A stretch of DNA of 64,000 bases from Armigeres subalbatus (taxonomy: Eukaryota > Arthropoda > Insecta > Diptera > Culicidae): positions 62,001 through 126,000 of the forward strand of contig NW_026943290.1 in assembly GCF_024139115.2 (NCBI RefSeq). The letters are read 5' to 3'. Under the pieces are notes generated by a model that ran no database searches, was not told the origin of the DNA, and was given only the letters and a program-made list of their open reading frames with translations. Of the stretch, positions 37,901-49,394 are shown in pieces (the stretch's first letter is position 1; each line of letters begins with the position of its first letter). The position numbers were made by a program, and so were the translations under genes.

Positions 37901-38700
37901 TTGTGTCAGTTATCTGGATTCACTTCGGTTGGAGATGCGATATAGATATGCGCTTTGAAAATACCCTACTCACGTTTCTACCTATCAAACCAGCGTGTAA
38001 CCTAAAATACGATCATATGCGGGACAGTTAATTAATTTTACGACCGCACAAAGCAGAACAAATTATTCCAAATAATCGCGTGATCTTTCTGCACAAATTT
38101 CGAAATACAAACACGCACTAATTAATTCATTTATCAGCTGCACAAAGCAGAACACATTATTTCGGATGATCGCGTGATTGTTCTGCGTACTTCTTGGAAA
38201 CACGAACACGCACTCTTTATTCATTCACCGATCGCACGCACAACCCCGAATTTCGTGATTATTCTGTCTCTTAACACAAACGCGTCCAATCATGCACTAT
38301 CGCGCGATCGTTCTGCGTCTAATACAAAACACGAACAAACTATCACTCTTTTCGAGGAAATTAAGTCGAATTTTCTAAGGAGATTTAGTTGTATTTCCTG
38401 AGAAAGTTCGATCGATTTCCCGAATAAAGTCAACAAATTATCCCAAAGCAATACTGACTGACAAATGTTCTAGAGGAAATCTAGAAAAGTTTCTTGAGGA
38501 AACGAATTTTACAAAAAAAAAATGTAAATAATTTTCCGAGAAAAATTTTGATGATTTTTCAGACGAATTTTCCGAGAAAAGTGACAGAATTGTGATGGAA
38601 ACTTAAACAAACTTCGCGAGAAAATTCAGTTCGAATTTCCTCAGGAAATTCAGATGGATTTTCGTAGGAAATGCGACCAAATTTCCCGAGGATTTAAGCC
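34989..38700. repeat. degenerate GAATTCCTTCGGAAA minisatellite, main part
   Basis: Imperfect repeats of AATTCCTTCGGAAATTTC-like text over several kb, best between 35040-37720, with a break at about 37740-38400 that contains unrelated sequence (CACGAACAC and GCGTGATC motifs repeated three or four times at 38050-38340). Short Phe/Arg/Asn-rich ORFs on both strands are by-products of the repeat. The element resumes in altered form at 39490-39990. Confidence 0.7.
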
Positions 38701-38849
38701 TAGTAAAGCACAACGATACCAGATCGTTTGAAGTGTCTATGAACCGAGCATGAACACTCCTCACTATCCATGCTCGATGGCATATGCAAACAGTGGAGGA
38801 TCGCGTTTTGGACTACTGAAACAACGCGCAGCACTCTGTACTATTCACG

Positions 38850-39485
38850 GCATTTTTGAAGGATTTGCCGTACAGTAGGTAAAGATCTAGTCCGTTGTCG
38901 AGCGACCGTCAACGAAGCTTGTTAACTTCCCACGAACTCATTCACTAATGGTGACAGACGACGGAAGATGATCTGGGATATCACTTTGTAGGTGGCATTA
39001 AGGATGGTGATCGCTCGAAAGTTTTCTCACTCCAGCTTGTCGCTTTTCTTGTAGATGGGGCATATAACCTCTTCCTTCCACTCCTCCGGTAGCTATTCAG
39101 CATCCCAGATTCTGACTATCAATTTGTGCAGGCAAGTTTTCCGGCCTATCTTGATGAGCTCAGCTCCGATACCATCCTTACCAGCTGCTTTATTGGTCTT
39201 TAGCTGTTGGACGGTACCCTTAATTTCCCTCAAGGTTGGCTTCTAGTGTTCGCTGAACTGACGTAGTCATCTCCTCCGCTGCCTTGACTTTCACTGCCTG
39301 TACTCTCAGCGCCATTCAAATGTTCCTCGTAGTGCTGCTTTCTGCATTCTGTATTCCAGCAGTCCTCAAAAGGGGCCCCATCGAGCTCACCCTCTTCCGG
39401 CAACGTTGCCTCGAGATACTGCGCGTATGCAGTGGCGATATCAGGTTGCTTCAGTCGCTCTAGGTCGTACCGCGTATTTTCAAAG
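38850..39485 (-). pseudogene. RTE-type LINE fragment
   Basis: 38850-39070 closely matches 29212-29450 of the RTE in the LTR element, and 39070-39485 extends into the region before the RT (VPEEGELDGAPFEDCW-like text, AQYLEA). Frames are broken by several indels. Both ends are missing. Confidence 0.75.
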
Positions 39486-40149
39486 ACCGAATTTTCCCGA
39501 AGGAAAAACAAGCAAATGTCCCAAAGATGAAATTCGGATGTTGTTTCCGAAGAAATTGAGACGCGTTTCCCGAGGATAAAATAGTTTTCCGAGGAAATTC
39601 AAACTTATTTTCCAAGGAAATGAAGATAAGTAAGGAAATAAAGTCGAATTTCCAGGAAATTCCGTCTAATCTGCGAAGGAAAGTCAAACGAACTTCCCGA
39701 AGGAATTTAGACGAACTTTTTGATAAAATTTTGTTAAATTTCCTGACGAAATACAGAAGAGTTTTTTTTTCAAAGAAATTCTGTCCAACCGCCTATGGAA
39801 ATTCGGTTGAACATGTACCTACAGGAAATGCAAATGACTTTCCAGAGAAAACTCATTCTTATTGCCCAAGGAAATGCGAAAGAATTTCCTGAAGAAAGGC
39901 AGATGAATTTTCTGAGAATATATAGACAAATTTTCCGAAAAAGTTCAGTCAAATTACTCGAGAAAATTCAGACGATTTTTTCAAAATGATTTTTTTTCGA
40001 GATTGCAGCAATGCATTCAAATGACCGCAAATGCATATGAATTGATGGAAAAAGTAAAATCTATTCCCCTAAAGTGCTATTTCGACCTCTTTTATGTGTT
40101 TTTATTATTTTTTTTAATGCGCGAGAAAGGCACCACCAACGCTAGGTGG

Positions 40150-40460
40150 ATTGATCTGGTTTTTTTCTTTCTTATCTCTTTTATCCTTCTTCCTTCGTCC
40201 TTCCAACTTATTTTTCTTCCATTTATCTTCCTTGCTTCTTCTTTCTTCTTCCTTCTTCTTACTTCCTTGTTCATAATATTTTTTTCTTCTTTCCTTCTTC
40301 CTTCTTGCTTCTTCTTTCTTTCTTCTTTTTTTTTCTTCCATCTCCTTTTTTTTCGTTTTTCCTTCTACCTTTTTCTTTCACCCTTTTTCTTTCACTCATC
40401 ATCGTTCTCACTTCTCACTTCTCACTTTATCCTTCTAACCTCTCCTCTCATTCCTTCTCA
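40150..40460. repeat. polypyrimidine tract, copy 1
   Basis: TTC/CTT-rich run following GCGAGAAAGGCACCACCAAC, a sequence like the tails of other retroposons here. Phe/Ser/Leu-rich ORFs over it are not genes. Repeated at 42780-43085. Confidence 0.85.
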
Positions 40461-40681
40461 AAGCTCGCGATTGAACGTATTTCATAGCAGAAGCGCATCT
40501 GTGATTTAAGTGCAGTTTTGTGCGGTTGGAAAGATAGTTGATTAGTTCACTATTGAACGTGACAAAAGGATTAGCAAGTGGAAGTTTAGTACGCATCCGA
40601 CCGAGTCCAAAAAGCAGAACGATCACGTGATCATTGGAATTAATATTTTGTTCTATCATAGGTGAGCCAGCCAAGGGCGAA

Positions 40682-40788
40682 GCCAGAGTAAACGCGACGT
40701 ACGATGCGACGCGACGCGACAGTGCAATTTGACAGCCTGTTGATAATGAGTCGCGTCGCGTCGCATCGCTCGTCGCGTTTACTCTGGC
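40682..40788. repeat. GC-rich hairpin, copy 1
   Basis: Two 39-bp arms, complementary except for two or so positions, around a 29-bp spacer. Left arm starts GCCAGAGTAAACGCGACG; the arms contain (GCGAC)n. Copies at 43308 and 49061. Confidence 0.9.
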
Positions 40789-41016
40789 AGGCACCTAGGG
40801 CGGTAAGCCTCTTAATAAAAAATTAAAAATAAATATGTATATTTTGTTCTTCTTTGTGCGAGTGAGTAAATTAATTAAGTTTAGTTAGCCAGGCGAGCTC
40901 GGTGGTCTAGGTTTTAGGCTACTGTCTAACAAGCAGGAGATCAGGACAGCAGGAGGTCAGGTCAAGCGGGAGGTAGAACACTTGGCTCGTTCATATAAAA
41001 AAACTGTGGCATAGAC

Positions 41017-42128
41017 CAGCGGTTCTCAACCTTTTTCTTGAGAAGTACCCCTTGAGACTTTACAGATAGAAAAATTCACTGAAATTTATACAAAAAATCA
41101 TGCACATAAATGGAACATCATTTTTAGCGTAATTCCACGCGTGATATAGCCTAAATGTATACAATATTTAACGTGAATCACCAATATTTCTTGCAAGTTG
41201 TACACAAACTTGCTAGGAAGAGAACCGTTTCAGCGTAGAATAGCGTAGATTTATGCATCTCAAGTTTTACGCGCTGTTTACTTTTCACATTTTTTTTCTG
41301 TGTTATGCTTTCATTGAGGTACCCCTATTTTATTTATGAATAAGCGTAGTTCATAAGATATATCGAACCACAAAACTAATAGGATATATGGCTCTCTTAA
41401 AATTGTCTGAAGTTTTCGTTATTTCGTGAAACTTTCCTATTCGAATTAATTTTATACATCAAACTTCCCACAAGACATTGAGGTCTTTTGAAGGCGTCCG
41501 AGCCTCTTGGAAGGAAGCATTCAAGCATCCTAAAAGTAGGACTCAGAACCTATTGAAAAGAGACTTCCAAGTTTCTAGAAGAGTGGCTTCCGATCGTCTT
41601 GAAAGGAGGTTTCCGAACATCTTAAGAGGAGGCTTCAGAGCATCTTGAAAGAACGCTTCTCAGCATCTTGAAAGAATTCCGAGCATCTTAAAAATGGCTT
41701 CCAAGCCTCCGAGCCTTTGAAAGGAGGCTTCCAGGCCTTTTAAAAGGAGGCTTCCGAGCTTCTTGAAAGGAGGCTTCCGAGCATCTCAAAAGGAGGCTTC
41801 CGAGCCTCTTGAAAGGAGGCTTCCAAGCCTCTTGAAAGCAGGCTTACGAGCCTCTTGAAAGCAGGCTTTCGAGCCTCTTGAAAGCAGGCTTTCGATCCTC
41901 TTGAAAGCAGGCAGGCCTCTTGATATAAGGCTTCCGAGTCTCTTGAAATGAAGCTTCCGAGCCTCTTGAAAGGAATCTTCTGAGCCTCTTGAAATGAGGC
42001 TTCCGAGCCTCTTGAAATATGGAAGAGACGCTTCTCTCTTGAAGAGAGGCTTCCCAGCCTCTTAAAATGAAGCCTGCGTCCCTCTTGAAAGGAGGCTACC
42101 GAGCCTCTTGAAAAAAGGCTTCCGAGTC
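41017..42128. mobile_element. hAT-like element, copy 1, truncated
   Basis: Starts CAGCGGTTCTCAACC after GCATAGAC, runs into the 23-bp minisatellite (from about 41480) and is cut by the duplication junction at 42128; no right end. Confidence 0.82.
41480..42128. repeat. 23-bp minisatellite, copy 1
   Basis: Unit TCTTGAAAGGAGGCTTCCG + AGCC (23 bp; spacing checked as 46 bp over two units at 41761-41807). Since 23 is not a multiple of 3, an open frame repeats every 69 bp, giving a 23-residue motif on the minus strand; this is not evidence of a gene. Further arrays at about 44100-45050 and 49860-50790. Confidence 0.88.
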
Positions 42129-42779
42129 CAAATGTCCCAAAGATGAAATTCGGATGTTGTTTCCGAAGAAATTGAGACGCGTTTCCCGAGGATAAAATAG
42201 TTTTCCGAGGAAATTCAAACTTATTTTCCAAGGAAATGAAGATAAGTAAGGAAATAAAGTCGAATTTCCAGGAAATTCCGTCTAATCTGCGAAGGAAAGT
42301 CAAACGAACTTCCCGAAGGAATTTAGACGAACTTCTTGATAGAATTTTGTTAAATTTCCTGACGAAATACAGAAGAGTTTTTTTTTCAAAGAAATTCTGT
42401 CCAACCGCCTATGGAAATTCGGTTGAACATGTACCTACAGGAAATGCAAATGACTTTCCAGAGAAAACTCATTCTTATTGCCCAAGGAAATGCGAAAGAA
42501 TTTCCTGAAGAAAGGCAGATGAATTTTCTGAGAATATATAGACAAATTTTCCGAAAAAGTTCAGTCAAATTACTCGAGAAAATTCAGACGATTTTTTTTT
42601 CAAAAATGATTTTTTTTTTCGAGATTGCAGCAATGCATTCAAATGACCGCAAATGCATATGAATTGATGGAAAAAGTAAAATCTATTCCCCTAAAGTGCT
42701 ATTTCGACCTCTCTTATGTGATTTTCTTATTTTTTTAATGCACGAGAAAGGCACCACCAACGCTAGGTGGATTGATCTG

Positions 42780-43085
42780 GTTTTTTTTTTCTTTCTTATC
42801 TCTTTTATCCTTCTTCCTTCGTCCTTCCAACTTATTTTTTCTTCCATTTATCTTCCTTGCTTCTTCTTTCTTCTTCCTTCTTCTTACTTCCTTGTTCATA
42901 ATATTTTTTTCTTCTTTCCTTCTTCCTTCTTGCTTCTTCTTTCTTTCTTCTTTTTTTTTCTTCCATCTCCTTTTTTTTCGTTTTTCCTTCTACCTTTTTC
43001 TTTCACCCTTTTTCTTTCACTCATCATCGTTCTCACTTCTCACTTCTCACTTTATCCTTCTAACCTCTCCTCTCATTCCTTCTCA
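42780..43085. repeat. polypyrimidine tract, copy 2
   Basis: Second copy, made by tandem duplication A. Confidence 0.85.
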
Positions 43086-43307
43086 AAGCTCGCGATTGAA
43101 CGTATTTCATAGCAGAAGCGCATCTGTGATTTAAGTGCAGTTTTGTGCGGTTGGAAAGATAGTTGATTAGTTCACTATTGAACGTGACAAAAGGATTAGC
43201 AAGTGGAAGTTTAGTACGCATCCGACCGAGTCCAAAAAGCAGAACGATCACGTGATCATTGGAATTAATATTTTGTTCTATCATAGGTGAGCCAGCCAAG
43301 GGGCGAA

Positions 43308-43414
43308 GCCAGAGTAAACGCGACGTACGATGCGACGCGACGCGACAGTGCAATTTGACAGCCTGTTGATAATGAGTCGCGTCGCGTCGCATCGCTCGTC
43401 GCGTTTACTCTGGC
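43308..43414. repeat. GC-rich hairpin, copy 2
   Basis: Same as 40682-40788. Confidence 0.9.
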
Positions 43415-43641
43415 AGGCACCTAGGGCGGTAAGCCTCTTAATAAAAAATTAAAAATAAATATGTATATTTTGTTCTTCTTTGTGCGAGTGAGTAAATTAA
43501 TTAAGTTTAGTTAGCCAGGCGAGCTCGGTGGTCTAGGTTTTAGGCTACTGTCTAACAAGCAGGAGATCAGGACAGCAGGAGGTCAGGTCAAGCGGGAGGT
43601 AGAACACTTGGCTCGTTCATATAAAAAACTGTGGCATAGAC

Positions 43642-45377
43642 CAGCGGTTCTCAACCTTTTTCTTGAGAAGTACCCCTTGAGACTTTACAGATAGAAAAAT
43701 TCACTGAAATTTATACAAAAAATCATGCACATAAATGGAACATCATTTTTAGCGTAATTCCACGCGTGATATAGCCTAAATGTATACAATATTTAACGTG
43801 AATCACCAATATTTCTTGCAAGTTGTACACAAACTTGCTAGGAAGAGAACCGTTTCAGCGTAGAATAGCGTAGATTTATGCATCTCAAGTTTTACGCGCT
43901 GTTTACTTTTCACATTTTTTTTCTGTGTTATGCTTTCATTGAGGTACCCCCTATTTTATTTATGAATAAGCGTAGTTCATAAGATATATCGAACCACAAA
44001 ACTAATAGGATATATGGCTCTCTTAAAATTGTCTGAAGTTTTCGTTATTTCGTGAAACTTTCCTATTCGAATTAATTTTATACATCAAACTTCCCACAAG
44101 ACATTGAGGTCTTTTGAAGGCGTCCGAGCCTCTTGGAAGGAAGCATTCAAGCATCCTAAAAGTAGGACTCAGAACCTATTGAAAAGAGACTTCCAAGTTT
44201 CTAGAAGAGTGGCTTCCGATCGTCTTGAAAGGATGCTTCCGAACATCTTAAGAGGAGGCTTCAGAGTATCTTGAAAGGACGCTCCTCAGCATCTTTAAAG
44301 AATTCCGAGCATCTTAAAAAATGGCTTCCAAGCCTCCGAGCCTTTTGAAAGGAGGCTTCCGAGCCTTTTAAAAGGAGGCTTCCGAGCTTCTTGAAAGGAG
44401 GCTTCCGAGCATCTCAAAAGGAGGCTTCCGAGCCTCTTGAAAGGAGGCTTCCAAGCCTCTTGAAAGCAGGCTTACGAGCCTCTTGAAAGCAGGCTTTCGA
44501 GCCTCTTGAAAGCAGGCTTTCGATCCTCTTGAAAGCAGGCAGGCCTCTTGATATAAGGCTTCCGAGTCTCTTGAAATGAAGCTTCCGAGCCTCTTGAAAG
44601 GAATCTTCTGAGCCTCTTGAAATGAGGCTTCCGAGCCTCTTGAAATATGGAAGAGACGCTTCTCTCTTGAAGAGAGGCTTCCCAGCCTCTTAAAATGAAG
44701 CCTGCGTCCCTCTTGAAAGGAGGCTACCGAGCCTCTTGAAAAAAGGCTTCCGAGTCTCTTGAAAGGGGATTTTCGAGCTTTTTTGAAACAAGTCTTCCGA
44801 GCCTCTTAAAAAGAGGCTTCCAAGCCCCTTGAAAGCAGAATCCCGAAGAATTCTTGAAACGAGGTACCCGAACTTCTTGAACGGAGGCTTCCAAGCGACT
44901 TGAAAGGAGGCTTCCGAGCCTCTCAAAACGCAGCTTCAAGCAAAGAGATTTCCGAGCCTATTGGCTGAAGGCTTCCGAGATTCTTGAAATAAGATTTACG
45001 AGCTGTTTCGAAAGAAGCGTCTCGAAAGGAGGCCTCCAAGCTTCTTGCAACGAATATTTTGTCTCGATCAGGTAGATTAGATTGAAGATTTGCTTTTAAT
45101 TTGTTCATTTGACATTTTGTCCTTTTGATCTTTTGCCCCACAGCCCTTCATACACTGTACTGCGTAGGATGGAAAGGATTCAAAAGTCTTTGATTTACTG
45201 ATCGCTATGCATATTATATACAATACAAAATTTTGGAATAAGAAATTTTAAAACTTTATCGATAAGTTTTCATTGGAATTGTAATACATCCGCCATTACG
45301 CATTTTTGTTCGAGGTACCCCCTGGGGGCAGCGAAGGTACCCCCACGGGTACATGTACCCCAGGTTGAGAACCACTG
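43642..45377. mobile_element. hAT-like element, copy 2, complete (1736 bp)
   Basis: CAGCGGTTCTCAACC...GGTTGAGAACCACTG, flanked by a perfect 8-bp duplication GCATAGAC (43634-43641 and 45378-45385). Contains the 23-bp minisatellite at about 44100-45050. No transposase. Confidence 0.9.
44100..45050. repeat. 23-bp minisatellite, copy 2
   Basis: Same unit as 41480-42128, longer because the element is complete; the right part is more degenerate. Confidence 0.88.
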
Positions 45378-45755
45378 GCATAGACTACATCACTTTTCTT
45401 GGTGAATCCTCGATCTATACTTCAGTTAATCTGGCGCCTTCGAGAACAGGTGGTAAATTCCAACCTTTTTTCACTTGGATTAATCACGGAGTAGCAACCA
45501 TTGACATGTACAGTCAGCCCAAGCCAAGCTAAGCTAGGCTAACTTCCCACTTCTTCCTTCTCATTTCTTACTATCTTTTTCTCACATCTCACATCTCACT
45601 TCTCGTTTCTCATATTTCAATTCTCAATTTTCACTTCTTACTTCTCACCTCAATTCTCATTTATCCCTTCTTGCTTCTCACTTCTCACATATAATTTCGC
45701 GTGGTGGGTGTTTCAGAGATACTGATTTTTGAAAAATAATATTTCCCCATAGAGA

Positions 45756-46200
45756 GACGAGCTCGGTGGTCTAGTGGCTACCGCTTCTGCCTGATAAGCA
45801 GGAGGTCGTGGGTTTAATTCCAGACTTGTCCCTTTCCTACTTAGTATTTCTATCTTACTTCTTTCTGTGTTTCACGTTCTACCAAAACGATTGCTACTGT
45901 TATAACCTTCCATACTAACAATTCCAAACCCTCCCGTGGCACCTCTGCATTGTTGTCGTCGTCGTAGAATTCTCTGCATCTTTCTTAAGTAGGTGTCCAA
46001 CTAACCATCCTTCCTTCCTCAGCATTCGCAAGGACGTGGCCAGGACAGATCTCGACTTTTGGAAAGTGCATTGCTTCCATCTAAGAGATATTGATTCGTC
46101 CCAAATCAATATTTGTGGTAACGGATGAAAGTGATGCTACTCTCATACAATAGTCTTGGCTTGTACGACCTACGAATTGCTCAATGCTAATGCTAATGCT
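45756..46200 (+). mobile_element. tRNA-derived SINE with 21-bp target duplication
   Basis: Head with A box TGGTCTAGTGGCTACCGC and B-box-like GGTTTAATTCC, unrelated body, tail (TGCTAA)n. A perfect 21-bp direct repeat starting AATAATATTTCCCCATAG flanks it at 45735-45755 and 46201-46221. Feilai-like by head and host; the family name is inference. Confidence 0.85.
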
Positions 46201-46221
46201 AATAATATTTCCCCATAGAGA

Positions 46222-48938
46222 CACCGTGCCTGATGACCATTTAACCTAATGGCCCTCGGCCTTTAGTCTTCTTGCCCTTAGATACATTCATTCTGTTCTA
46301 CAAGTATTCTAAGTACTTGAAACAGTGACCCAATCTCACCCCCATTTGACCCATTGTCATCCCCGACGACGGTACAATTAAAAATAAGTTATACATTATC
46401 GTGCTGCAATGAAAAGACTGAGCAAAATTCCTTCCTTTTTAAACTGATATTTAACGATTTGCGATTCTTTCATCTTAACCGTAAGATTTTCTTTCAATCC
46501 ACTAAGATGAACAAACAACCATGCGGTCCCCATTATTTCTCATGTAATTGAGTCATTTTTACTATTCAGTTGTTTTGTCTAAGGCCCATTTTCGAAACAT
46601 ATTTTAAATGCGTTAGAAAGTGACAAAATATTGTTGTAGCTAGTTTTGTAAATTTTGCATCTGCACGTAGAAATGAATCGGTATTCTTGTTTATTTGGGT
46701 GAAGGTCATACGTCCTAGCAGATGATATTTTCGAGGAACTGTGAGTGTTGGTCGTATAGAATTGACAAGTTTTGTATTTGTGACGAAAAGAAGAGCCTGT
46801 CTCATAATTATAGATCCACCTTTTGTACTAAAAGTAAGAGAAACTGTTTAAATTTATCTGATAGAAAATCCAACGTCAAAAAAAAATTAGGATGATTCAA
46901 TAATAATCATATTTCCGACGTTTTTACTAAATTTATGTCATATTTTTATTGCTCCCTAACTGCTGAAATAAAAATTACAATAATGAGAATCAAAGCTTTT
47001 GCACACAAATTTTTTGATTTCGAATTTTATCGATGTTAGAATTCAAGTAAAAGCTGTCTTATATAATGTTCTATTCTTTTTGCTAACATGCAGAATAACC
47101 CTTAAAATAAAAAAAAATCAACCGTTTTTTTATTCCTATGTTTTTGATAGAATGAAGCTATTAGATGAGCACAGGAAAAGTAATCCTCCTATCATCTGTA
47201 GTTTACTGGTAAATCATCAAAATACATTCCCAAGTGCTGCCTTCATTCTGCATCGTCAATTGACTTACGTTCCCTACGTTTGCATAACAAAATATCACAC
47301 ATCAGTATACTTCTCTCCTGGTAGTGTAGTTTAGCATCCGCGAGAAAAAAAATCGCGAGAATGTGCCGAAGTGAAAAGCTAACCGCCAGCAAAACTCATT
47401 TGCATCCAGCCAAGCCTCCACGGATTCTCATCATCAAATGGTTATCATATAGCATCATCAACATATCGACACCCCAGCCAGCCGTGCCCGCGACGAAGAT
47501 GATGATGTTGGTGATGATGCTAATAAAAGTCGCGTGGCGGCGGCGCCGGCGGCGTTGGCGTTCGCGATCGGTCGGGGCTTTTCTCTCAATTGCCCGCAAA
47601 AGAGCACATTTCTCGTGACGTCGTCGCCAAGGCGATGAATGGACTTTGGAGTGCGCGATGAGCAAGAGCGCGTATCGCCGACACCGTCGTTGGCCGAAAC
47701 TCGGTTATCCTCTGATAAAACTTTGTACACTCCGGGACTACCAGTACTGCCAACACTGTTGTGGGGATATAGGGTGACTGTACAAGACAAGACAATCTAA
47801 TTCTTTTTGTTTCTGTAACAATAGCACATATTGAGAGAGATAATATAATGAGATGCTCTCATTCTTAATCACATGAGGATCAATCTTATGCGTTTTTGTA
47901 TATTGTCTGGTCTGTGGTAACGAATGTGAGTCTACTATTATACAACTGCCAAGACCTGAAACACATTCACTTTGAAATAGGAGTGGATATTTTGTTTACC
48001 TGTATTGCAAGTTTTTGTCCGAAAGCAGACCTACCGTACACGATAAAGCTTTTGTTTTTACCTAATACTTTTTTAAGTGCCACTTTCAAGTTAAACTTTG
48101 CCAATTAAGACAAATCGTCCATTAATTTCCTAGAACTGCCACATGGCCTGGCCACCCTAAGCATGCTGCGGTATATGTATGTGCCATTATTCGATTATTT
48201 TTAATGAATTTGCGTACATTACGGGTGGGGCGATATGGTGTGTTGGGGGGGTTGGTTGGAAGTGGAGTGTGGCACGCGACACTTTGTACTGGTGGGAGAA
48301 GGTACTTACTACCGATCCGAGAAAACCTAGAAAGACAGGATGGTTGGGGGTGGCCAAAGCTTGCTACTGGATGGTGTCGGTGGTGCGTTACCAAGAAGTT
48401 GGTGGGTGGGGTTGGTCAGTATGCTGCTCCTGGAAGATGACACTTTCGGGGCACTCTGGGTGGCAGTCGACGTTGGTCTCCCGAGCGGTTAGGTTGCAAG
48501 TGTCCCCAAGTGGAATCCACGATAAAGCAGACACACAGTCAAAGTCATAATGTGATTAAGTGGTGGCTGTTCTATTCTTGATTGGTTCCTGCTGGACAAA
48601 GTTGATTGGTTTCTTATGCTTTCCGGTTACAGCCAGTTGATTGGTGATTGACGCACTGTGGGTGATCGGTGGATAAAGAGCCATGAATCGAGAAGATTAG
48701 CAGCCAAGAATGAATTATTGCCGACGATATTGCTCTGCTCAGTGCATTGAAGAATGTTGTGAATTGTAGCGGAAAAGCGATTCAAACTGCCTATTGAAGT
48801 CGGTTTCGGTGAACCAACAACGGTGATTGATTAGCATATGAATGCAATTAATAATAATTGCTTTGAACGAGTGTGCACAACAAGTGATTTGAGGCAGATA
48901 CCATCGACGGCCTAAATGGTTTTGCATGGCACTTAATT
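46222..48938. other. non-coding or regulatory-looking DNA, unit 1
   Basis: No gene supported. 47330-47800 is GC-rich and CpG-rich with a (GGCGGC)-type run, a TGACGTC CRE-like site near 47616 and a TCAGT near 47302, so it might be a promoter or 5' UTR. 48200-48560 is G-rich and open in several frames without motif. Repeated at 51972-54650. Confidence 0.4.
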
Positions 48939-49060
48939 GACAAAAGGATTAGCAAGTGGAAGTTTAGTACGCATCCGACCGAGTCCAAAAAGCAGAACGA
49001 TCACGTGATCATTGGAATTAATATTTTGTTCTATCATAGGTGAGCCAGCCAAGGGGCGAA

Positions 49061-49167
49061 GCCAGAGTAAACGCGACGTACGATGCGACGCGACGCGACA
49101 GTGCAATTTGACAGCCTGTTGATAATGAGTCGCGTCGCGTCGCATCGCTCGTCGCGTTTACTCTGGC
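49061..49167. repeat. GC-rich hairpin, copy 3
   Basis: Same as 40682-40788. Confidence 0.9.
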
Positions 49168-49394
49168 AGGCACCTAGGGCGGTAAGCCTCTTAATAAAAA
49201 ATTAAAAATAAATATGTATATTTTGTTCTTCTTTGTGCGAGTGAGTAAATTAATTAAGTTTAGTTAGCCAGGCGAGCTCGGTGGTCTAGGTTTTAGGCTA
49301 CTGTCTAACAAGCAGGAGATCAGGACAGCAGGAGGTCAGGTCAAGCGGGAGGTAGAACACTTGGCTCGTTCATATAAAAAACTGTGGCATAGAC

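Larger units (their letters stand above)
39513..42128. repeat. tandem duplication A, unit 1 (~2.6 kb)
   Basis: Starts CAAATGTCCCAAAGATG; the same text restarts at 42129. The unit holds minisatellite text, a polypyrimidine tract (40150-40460), the GC-rich hairpin (40682-40788), a decayed SINE head (about 40890-40980) and a hAT-like element from 41017, which is cut off at the unit end. No gene. Confidence 0.9.
42129..44756. repeat. tandem duplication A, unit 2 (~2.6 kb)
   Basis: Near-identical to 39513-42128; differences are mainly in homopolymer and pyrimidine runs. The junction falls inside the 23-bp minisatellite (CGAGTC|CAAATG). Beyond 44756 the hAT-like element continues to its own end. 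Confidence 0.9.
43186..48938. repeat. tandem duplication B, unit 1 (5753 bp)
   Basis: Begins GACAAAAGGATTAGC and ends GCACTTAATT; the next base starts unit 2. The joint shares only TGAC between the two ancestral ends. The unit contains hairpin, hAT-like element, SINE and about 2.7 kb of single-copy-like DNA. Confidence 0.92.

Noticed and set aside
40003..43134. Phe/Ser/Leu-rich ORFs that look like membrane proteins (40003-40509, 42696-43134)
   Set aside because: They come from a TTC/CTT polypyrimidine tract, occur in several frames at once and vary by indels between the two copies.
41017..45377. One 4.4-kb hAT-like element with perfect GCATAGAC flanks
   Set aside because: The span includes a tandem duplication joint at 42128/42129; the true elements are a truncated copy at 41017 and a complete one at 43642-45377.
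48122..48550. Two overlapping ORFs (123 and 90 codons) kept in both duplication units
   Set aside because: Conservation is explained by recent duplication; the composition is G-rich and no motif is seen.
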